The notes below the pieces were generated by a model, which was given only the letters and a program-made list of their open reading frames with translations, did no database searches and was not told the origin of the DNA. The position numbers were made by a program, and so were the translations under genes. A DNA stretch of 46,014 nt from Alphaproteobacteria bacterium (GTDB taxonomy: Bacteria; Pseudomonadota; Alphaproteobacteria; Sphingomonadales; Sphingomonadaceae): NCBI GenBank assembly GCA_030430365.1, contig JAUIFP010000016.1, positions 1 through 46,014 of the forward strand. The letters are read 5' to 3'. Every line of letters starts with the position of its first letter. The first letter of the stretch is position 1. Shown here one piece after another: positions 40,666 to 46,014 of this stretch.

Positions 40666-42336
40666 ATGAATGCGGGTGAGTTCGATTATGTCGTTGTGGG
40701 CGGCGGTTCGTCGGGCGCGGCAGTGGCTGCGAGACTGGGCGAAGCGCAGGACCGCACCACTTGCGTGATCGAGGCGGGCGGGCATGACAGCCATCCCTTC
40801 TTCCATGTGCCCAGCTTCGTGGCCGCCGCGATCGGCCTGAAGAAGACCAACTGGAACTTCGCCACCGTGCCGCAGCCGGGCATGGCGAACCGTTCCATCC
40901 CGGTGCCGCGCGGCAAGGTGATGGGCGGATCGGGTTCGATCAACGGCATGGTCTATTTCCGCGGCCATCCCACCGATTTCGACGATTGGTCCGACATGGG
41001 CTGCACCGGCTGGTCCTATGCCGAGCTGCTGCCCTATTTCACCCGCACCGAGCGCAATGAAAACCACCCGGCCAGCGTATTCCACGGCGGGGACGGCCCG
41101 ATCAACGTCAAGCATGTCGAAGGGCCCAACCAGCTCAATTACGATTACATGGACGGGCTGGCCTCCCTGCAATTTCCCGAATGCAAGGATTTCAACGGGC
41201 CGGATCCCGAAGGCTATGGCCGCCGCCAGGGCCTGATCCGCGACGGCCGGCGCGAAAGCACCTGGCAGAACATGCTGAAGCCCGCGATGGAACGCGGCAA
41301 TATCCACCTGCAGACCAACGCCCTGGTCGCCCGCATCCTGGTGGAGGACGGGCGCGCAACCGGCGTCGAACTGGTGGACGGCAAGGTGATCCGCGCAAGG
41401 CGCGAAGTGGTGCTGTGCGGCGGCACGGTGCAAAGCCCGCAGGTCCTGCTGCTTTCGGGCATCGGCCCTGCCGCGCATCTGAAGGATATGGGCATCGACG
41501 TGGTGCACGATCTCCCCGGAGTGGGGGAAAATTATCACGATCACGTGGCGTCCCCGATGCATATGGAAACCAGCGATTCCACCAGTTACGGCATTTCCTG
41601 GAAGGCGATGCCGCGCGACATCGCGCAGTTCTTCCAATATCTGCTGACGCGCACCGGGCCGCTGGCCGGCAATGTCTTCGAAAGCGTCGCCTTCCTGCGC
41701 ACCGATCCTTCGCTGAGCCGGGCGGACGTGCAGTTCGTGTTCCAGCCGGCCAAGCGCCTGACCCATCCGAAGATCCCCTTCCCGATCGGCCATGGCTATG
41801 CCATCAGCCCGGTGGGCCTCTATCCCAAGAGCCGCGGCACGCTGCGCCTGGCCAGCCCCGATCCCACCGCTGCGCCGCTGATCGATCCGCATCTGCTGGA
41901 ACATCCCGACGACATTCAGCCGCTGATCCGCGCGCTGAAAATCGCCCGGCAGGTTTTCGCCAGCAAGCCGTTCGAAAAATACAACGGCGTGGAAATCGCG
42001 CCCGGCCCGGACGTGACGAGCGACGATGAGTTCGACGCCTATATCCGCCAGACCGGCTACACCGTCCATCACCCGGGCGGATCGTGCAAAATGGGTGCGC
42101 TGGACGACCCGATGAGCGTGGTCGATCCCGAGCTGAAGGTGAAAGGCATCGAAGGGCTGCGCGTCGCCGATGCCAGCGTGATGCCTTACATGGTCGGCGG
42201 CAATTCCAATGCCGCCTGCGTGATGATTGCCGAACGCGCCGCCGATTTCATCCTGGGCAAGCCGCAGCTTCCCGCAGCCGAGCTGCCCGATGAATCGGTC
42301 GCAAGATACAAGCCGAACAAGGCGAAGGCCGCCTGA
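40666..42336 (+). CDS. GMC family FAD-dependent oxidoreductase (choline-dehydrogenase-like)
   Basis: The 556-aa flavoprotein should oxidise a primary or secondary alcohol with FAD and pass electrons to a quinone or dye-like acceptor. Landmarks are the ADP-binding VVVGGGSSGAAVAARL at the start, the GMC signatures VMGGSGSINGMVYFRG (about 86-101) and LCGGTVQSPQVLLLSGIGP, the histidine motif YTVHHPGGSCKMG, and the C-terminal DASVMPYMVGGNSNAACV. The usual second active-site His/Asn is in GGNSNA. GGGAGAAGG precedes the ATG at 40666; an in-frame start at 40603 is less likely. It opens a five-gene operon and is 11 nt from the next gene. Substrate unknown; no signal peptide is present. Confidence 0.88.
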   Translation: MNAGEFDYVVVGGGSSGAAVAARLGEAQDRTTCVIEAGGHDSHPFFHVPSFVAAAIGLKKTNWNFATVPQPGMANRSIPVPRGKVMGGSGSINGMVYFRGHPTDFDDWSDMGCTGWSYAELLPYFTRTERNENHPASVFHGGDGPINVKHVEGPNQLNYDYMDGLASLQFPECKDFNGPDPEGYGRRQGLIRDGRRESTWQNMLKPAMERGNIHLQTNALVARILVEDGRATGVELVDGKVIRARREVVLCGGTVQSPQVLLLSGIGPAAHLKDMGIDVVHDLPGVGENYHDHVASPMHMETSDSTSYGISWKAMPRDIAQFFQYLLTRTGPLAGNVFESVAFLRTDPSLSRADVQFVFQPAKRLTHPKIPFPIGHGYAISPVGLYPKSRGTLRLASPDPTAAPLIDPHLLEHPDDIQPLIRALKIARQVFASKPFEKYNGVEIAPGPDVTSDDEFDAYIRQTGYTVHHPGGSCKMGALDDPMSVVDPELKVKGIEGLRVADASVMPYMVGGNSNAACVMIAERAADFILGKPQLPAAELPDESVARYKPNKAKAA

Positions 42337-42347
42337 GGAGAGGACAT

Positions 42348-43238
42348 TTGGCCAAGGAACATATGCGCAGCTGGAAAGTCGGCGACGTCACGGTGACCCG
42401 CATCGTGGAAGTCTGGGATTTCCAGGATAACATCAACATGACCGTTTCCGACGCCACGCCGGAAGAAGTCATCGCGCTGGAATGGCTGCATCCGCATTTC
42501 GCCACGCCCGAAGGACAGCAGCGGATGAATTTCCAGGGCTTCGTGGTTCAGACGCCGACGAAGAATATCGTGGTGGACAGCTGCATCGGGGCAGGGCGAG
42601 AGCGCGAATTCGACGTGTTCTGCGATCTGCCCGAAGGTTTCCTGGAAGATCTGGAAAGCCTGGGCATCACCCGCGAGGATGTGGACATCGTGATGTGCAC
42701 CCATCTGCATTTCGACCATGTCGGATGGAACACCTACAAGGATCCCGAAACCGGCGAATACAGGCCGACATTCCCCAATGCGCGCTATCTCTTCGGGCAG
42801 AAGGAATATGACGCCTGGCAGGAAATCCGGAATGACGGGGCGCACCATCCCGGCCACATGATCGAATGCGTCGACCCCATCGTGGAAGCCGGCATGGCCG
42901 ATTTCATCGAGCCCGATCACCGGATCTGCGAAGAACTGTTTTGCGAACCGAGCCACGGCCACACGCCGGGCCATGTTCATGTCTGCATCGAATCGAATGG
43001 CGAACGCGGCGTGATCACCGGCGATTTGATGCATCACCCGATCCAGTGCGCCATGCCGCACCGCACCGCGACCTTCGACATGGACAAGGATGCAGGGCGT
43101 GAAAGCCGCATGCGCTTCGTGGGCAAATATGCCGATAGCGGCGTGCTGGTGATCGGCGCGCATTTCGCCGAGCCGACAGCCGGGCACATCCGCAAGCATG
43201 GCGCGGACGATACGCGCTTCGACGGATACGGCATTTAG
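42348..43238 (+). CDS. MBL-fold metallo-hydrolase
   Basis: The 296-aa protein is a metallo-beta-lactamase-fold hydrolase with the di-zinc motif THLHFDHVGWN (HxHxDH). Further metal ligands are in SHGHTPGHVHV and TGDLMHHP, and an invariant histidine is in IGAHFAEPTAGHI. Such enzymes open lactones or cleave thioesters and phosphoesters. A TTG start at 42348 is used because AGGAG lies 7 nt upstream; the ATG at 42363 is an alternative with AAGGA before it. It sits between the GMC oxidoreductase and the P450, and its likely task is hydrolysis of a lactone or ester formed in the same pathway. Confidence 0.83.
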   Translation: MAKEHMRSWKVGDVTVTRIVEVWDFQDNINMTVSDATPEEVIALEWLHPHFATPEGQQRMNFQGFVVQTPTKNIVVDSCIGAGREREFDVFCDLPEGFLEDLESLGITREDVDIVMCTHLHFDHVGWNTYKDPETGEYRPTFPNARYLFGQKEYDAWQEIRNDGAHHPGHMIECVDPIVEAGMADFIEPDHRICEELFCEPSHGHTPGHVHVCIESNGERGVITGDLMHHPIQCAMPHRTATFDMDKDAGRESRMRFVGKYADSGVLVIGAHFAEPTAGHIRKHGADDTRFDGYGI

Positions 43239-43260
43239 CAGGCAAGGCGGGAGAGCGAAT

Positions 43261-44442
43261 ATGGCCAAGGAAATCCCACTGTTCCCTTATGACATCTTCA
43301 CCCCCGACGCGGTGCGCCGCGCGCGGGAAGTGGATGACGAGGTGCGAGAATTCGCCCCCGCCGTGCGCCTGCATGACGATGTGGTGATGATCGCCCGGCA
43401 CGAGGATGTGACGAAGGGCCTGCTGGACTGGCAGACATTCTCTTCCACCTCGCGGCCGTGGCACGATCCCAATTCGCCGCGGCCGGAAATCCTGCTGACC
43501 GACGATCCGCCGCGCCACACCCAGGTGCGCAAGGTGATCGCCGATGCGCTTTCCCCGCGCGCGCTGGAACGGGTGAAGGCGATCTTCGAGGCCGCCGCGC
43601 GCGAATTCGTGGACGAGCTTCGCGCCAAGGAAGGCGAAACGGTGGATGCCGTGGGCGACATTACCCAGGCCTATATCTTCCGCGTGCTGCCCGACATTCT
43701 GGGTCTGCCCCAGGAAGGCCGGCATCACATGCACGGCTTCTCGCAGATGGTCTGGGCCACGATGGGCCCGCCCGGGGAGCTGTTCGACGAAGCGATGCAG
43801 GCTGACTTTTCCGGCGTTATCGAATGGCTGGAAACCACCTGCGCGCGCGAAGCGCTCGATCCCGAAGGCATCGGGGCGGAATTCTTCCGCGCCGCCGATC
43901 GCGGGCAGGTGACGATGGCGGAGGCCAAGCTGCTGCTGCAGACGGTGCTGTCCGCCGGGGCGGACACGACCTATCTCACCATGGCCAATGCGCTGCGCGC
44001 CTGGGCCACCTATCCCGGCGAATATGCCCGGTTGCGGGCCGAACCGAAGAAGCTGCGCAACGCCTTCGACGAATCGCTGCGCTGGGACGCGCCCAGCCGC
44101 ATGGCCGGGCGCATGGCGGTGAAGGATGTCGACATTGGCGGCTATACCGTGCCGGCTGGCACCAAGGTCGGCCTGATGTTCGCGGCGGCCAATCGCGATC
44201 CGCGCTTCTGGGATGCACCGGAAGACTATCAGCTGGACCGCGATACGCGCCATTCGCTAGGCTGGGGTTACGGCGTGCATGGCTGCGTCGGCCGCGTGCT
44301 GGCGCAGATGGAGGCGACCGCGCTGCTGGGCAATATCGTGCGCGAAGTGGAAAGCATCGAACTGGCGGGGGAATGCGAACCCTGGATGACCACGGTCGGC
44401 CACGGCCCGATCCGCCAGCCGGTGAAGCTCGCTTTCGCCTGA
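43261..44442 (+). CDS. Cytochrome P450, CYP199-like
   Basis: The 393-aa soluble class I P450 should oxidise an aromatic or similar substrate using electrons from a ferredoxin. It has the I-helix AGADTT (232-237), the ExxR pair ESLR (271-274) and the heme loop WGYGVHGCVG with cysteine ligand at about 342. The usual phenylalanine of the heme loop is tryptophan. From memory the segments LTDDPPRHTQVRKVI, LGLPQEGRHHM and FAAANRDPRFW resemble CYP199 enzymes, which demethylate para-substituted benzoates. That assignment is an inference. No ferredoxin or reductase gene is in the operon. GAGAGCG precedes the ATG at 43261. Confidence 0.88.
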   Translation: MAKEIPLFPYDIFTPDAVRRAREVDDEVREFAPAVRLHDDVVMIARHEDVTKGLLDWQTFSSTSRPWHDPNSPRPEILLTDDPPRHTQVRKVIADALSPRALERVKAIFEAAAREFVDELRAKEGETVDAVGDITQAYIFRVLPDILGLPQEGRHHMHGFSQMVWATMGPPGELFDEAMQADFSGVIEWLETTCAREALDPEGIGAEFFRAADRGQVTMAEAKLLLQTVLSAGADTTYLTMANALRAWATYPGEYARLRAEPKKLRNAFDESLRWDAPSRMAGRMAVKDVDIGGYTVPAGTKVGLMFAAANRDPRFWDAPEDYQLDRDTRHSLGWGYGVHGCVGRVLAQMEATALLGNIVREVESIELAGECEPWMTTVGHGPIRQPVKLAFA

Positions 44443-44463
44443 ACCGGCAACAGAAAGGTCCGA

Positions 44464-45273
44464 ATGGCAGCGCCCGTCACCCGTATCGATGCGATCCGCT
44501 ATGCGCGGCACGATCGCAAGGCGGCGGCGAATTTCGCCGGGGCGGTCGACGATCACGATCTCGACATGCCGCTGGACTATTTCATCTGGGCGATCCACCG
44601 GGCCGAAGGGCCGCCGGTGATCGTGGATACCGGCTTTGGCGAGGATGCGGCGGCAGCCCGTGGGCGCACGATGATCCGCCCGGTGGTGGAGGGGCTGCGC
44701 GATGCGGGCATAGACCACCTGCTGATCGAGGACGTGATCCTCACCCATATGCATTACGATCATGCCAGTTCGCTGGGCGCCTTTCCCAATGCGAAATTCC
44801 ATGTCCAGGATGCCGAAGTGGCCGGCTGCACTTCGCGCGCCATGTGCGATCATGAAACGCGCGCGCCTTTCGACGGCGAACCCATCGCCCAACTGATGCG
44901 CAAGCTGTTTGCCGACCGGGTGGTGTTCCATGACGGGGATAGCGAATTCGCGCCCGGCATCGTGCTGCGCCTCGCCGCCGGGCACACGGCCGGGCTGATG
45001 GTGGTGTGCTGCGAGACGGAGCGCGGCACCGTCGTGCTCGCCAGCGATGCGGCGCATCTCTACGCCAACATCACGCGCAAGCTGTCTTTCCCGATCTTCG
45101 TCGATCAACCCGGCTATGTCCGCGCGCAGCAGCGCGCGCTGGAGCTCGCTGGCGGCTCGCTCGACCATTTCATTCCCGGCCACGATCCGCTCGTTCTGGC
45201 GTGTTTTCCCTCCGAGAAGGACATCGCGCGCGTGGATTTGCCGCCACACACACCCATTGCGGAGAAAGTATGA
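44464..45273 (+). CDS. MBL-fold hydrolase, N-acyl-homoserine-lactonase-like
   Basis: The 269-aa protein has the zinc motif THMHYDHASSLGAFPNA (HxHxDH), the second histidine in AAGHTAGLMVV, the bridging aspartate in LASDAAHLY and a final histidine in FIPGHDPLV. That set and the length match the AttM/AhlD-like lactonase family. Family members open homoserine lactones, but many act on other lactones. In this operon a pathway lactone seems at least as likely as a quorum signal. AAAGG precedes the ATG. Its stop overlaps the next start by ATGA, so the two proteins are translated together. Confidence 0.85.
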   Translation: MAAPVTRIDAIRYARHDRKAAANFAGAVDDHDLDMPLDYFIWAIHRAEGPPVIVDTGFGEDAAAARGRTMIRPVVEGLRDAGIDHLLIEDVILTHMHYDHASSLGAFPNAKFHVQDAEVAGCTSRAMCDHETRAPFDGEPIAQLMRKLFADRVVFHDGDSEFAPGIVLRLAAGHTAGLMVVCCETERGTVVLASDAAHLYANITRKLSFPIFVDQPGYVRAQQRALELAGGSLDHFIPGHDPLVLACFPSEKDIARVDLPPHTPIAEKV

Positions 45274-46014
45274 CGACTGCCGAATTGACTGTGGGCTTCC
45301 TGGGCCTCGGCCGCATGGGCGCGGGCATGTCCGCCCGCCTGCTGGGGCCGGAGACAAAGAGCGTCGGCCGCCTACTGGTGCATGATATCTCGCAGGACGC
45401 GGTGCAGGCCCTGGTCGCTCAGGGCGCCGAGGCTGCCGGGTCGGCCAGGGTGCTGGGCGATGAATGCGATATCGTCTTCGCCAGCCTGCCCAAGCCCGAC
45501 ATCGTGCGCTCCGCCATATTGGGCGATGACGGGATCGCCGCCGGCGGGAAGGTGAAGATCGTCTGCGACCTTTCCACTTCCGGCCCGGGCCTGGCGCAGG
45601 AGCTGGCAGCGGCGCTTCAGCCCAAGGGGATCGCGTCGATCGACGCCCCGGTTTCCGGCGGCATCAAGGGCGCGAATGAAGGCACGCTTTCCCTCATGGT
45701 CGGCGGGCCGGAAGAGGCTTTCGAGACGATCCGTCCGCTGCTGGAGCGGATGGGCAAGCCCTTCTACATGGGTGAAACGCCGGGCGCCGGGCAAACCATG
45801 AAGCTGGTCAACAATCTGCTGGGCGCCGTTGCCATCGGCGTAACCGCGGAAGGCATGGCGATGGGTATCAAGGCGGGGCTGGATCCCGCGCGCATGATCG
45901 AAGTGCTCAACCAGTCGACCGGCATCAATTCCGCCACCCGCGACAAATGGCCCCGCTCGGTTCTGCCGCGGACATTCGATTTCGGCTTTGCCGCCGCGCT
46001 CAGCCTGAAGGACA
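45270..46014 (+). CDS. 3-hydroxyisobutyrate-dehydrogenase-type NAD(P)-dependent oxidoreductase (3' end cut)
   Basis: The first 248 codons are present and the frame runs off the window. The N-terminal Rossmann motif GFLGLGRMGAGMSARL, the substrate-binding DAPVSGGIKGANEGTLS and the catalytic-lysine region GAGQTMKLVNNLL define the beta-hydroxyacid dehydrogenase family. This family includes 3-hydroxyisobutyrate, tartronate-semialdehyde and related enzymes. A typical member is about 290-300 aa, so roughly 45-50 residues are missing. It overlaps the lactonase-like gene by four bases and probably handles a hydroxy acid released by that enzyme. Confidence 0.88.
   Translation, partial: MTTAELTVGFLGLGRMGAGMSARLLGPETKSVGRLLVHDISQDAVQALVAQGAEAAGSARVLGDECDIVFASLPKPDIVRSAILGDDGIAAGGKVKIVCDLSTSGPGLAQELAAALQPKGIASIDAPVSGGIKGANEGTLSLMVGGPEEAFETIRPLLERMGKPFYMGETPGAGQTMKLVNNLLGAVAIGVTAEGMAMGIKAGLDPARMIEVLNQSTGINSATRDKWPRSVLPRTFDFGFAAALSLKD

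Overview
The window reads as chromosomal DNA of a sphingomonad alphaproteobacterium, most likely Novosphingobium or a close relative. Supporting signs are the high GC content of nearly every gene, the 180-kDa class NAD-glutamate dehydrogenase, a glnE-bcp-DUF455 operon, an ArR-like ferredoxin reductase, a CYP199-like P450, and a dispersed palindrome with the TTCGACAAGCTCAGCACGAA core that I associate with sphingomonad genomes. The genus is inferred from gene style, not proven. About 37 protein genes, one tRNA-Leu(UAA) and several intrinsic terminators can be supported. No CRISPR array, rRNA, transposase or prophage was seen.

Layout. 1-4.0 kb: the 5' tip of a minus-strand gene, an exported protein with an outer-membrane-like C-terminus, a GT4 glycosyltransferase and a secreted beta-propeller (NHL) protein. 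4.0-6.1 kb: an N-terminally extended Baeyer-Villiger monooxygenase of the 4-hydroxyacetophenone monooxygenase type, behind a perfect FNR/FixK-type box and a second palindrome. 6.3-8.7 kb: phaB, fumC and a ribbon-helix-helix protein. 8.7-10.7 kb (minus): murA followed by two tandem small membrane-anchored paralogues. 10.8-16.7 kb: galU, then on the minus strand an M23 peptidase and the glnE-bcp-DUF455 operon. 16.8-19.5 kb: an M28 lipoprotein peptidase and an agmatine deiminase.

19.5-21.5 kb is the clearest accessory patch. It is AT-richer and holds a DUF3800 protein divergent from a two-helix membrane protein, with an 18-bp near-perfect direct repeat on either side. A 44-aa membrane peptide and a REP-like palindrome follow. 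21.5-26.4 kb: thrS (minus), then an alpha/beta hydrolase, a TPR protein and a luciferase-like oxidoreductase (plus). 26.5-35.5 kb: the giant NAD-glutamate dehydrogenase, a ferredoxin reductase, an ABC-2 exporter pair and a Tat-exported MsrB lipoprotein. 35.5-40.1 kb (minus): a surface-glycan cassette (UGM-like FAD enzyme, GtrA, GT-C) preceded by a double-PilZ protein. tRNA-Leu lies at 40.3 kb.

40.67-46.0 kb is a tightly packed five-gene catabolic operon: GMC oxidoreductase, metallo-beta-lactamase hydrolase, CYP199-like P450, lactonase-like MBL enzyme and a 3-hydroxyisobutyrate-dehydrogenase-type enzyme cut by the window edge. It starts behind a candidate promoter with an inverted repeat. The P450 has no redox partner in its operon. 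The ferredoxin reductase at 31.3 kb is a reasonable electron donor if a ferredoxin is encoded elsewhere.

The parts most worth a second look are the DUF3800 mini-island, the regulatory region of the Baeyer-Villiger enzyme, the P450/MBL operon and the paired small proteins that end in ESFPASDPPxNY.
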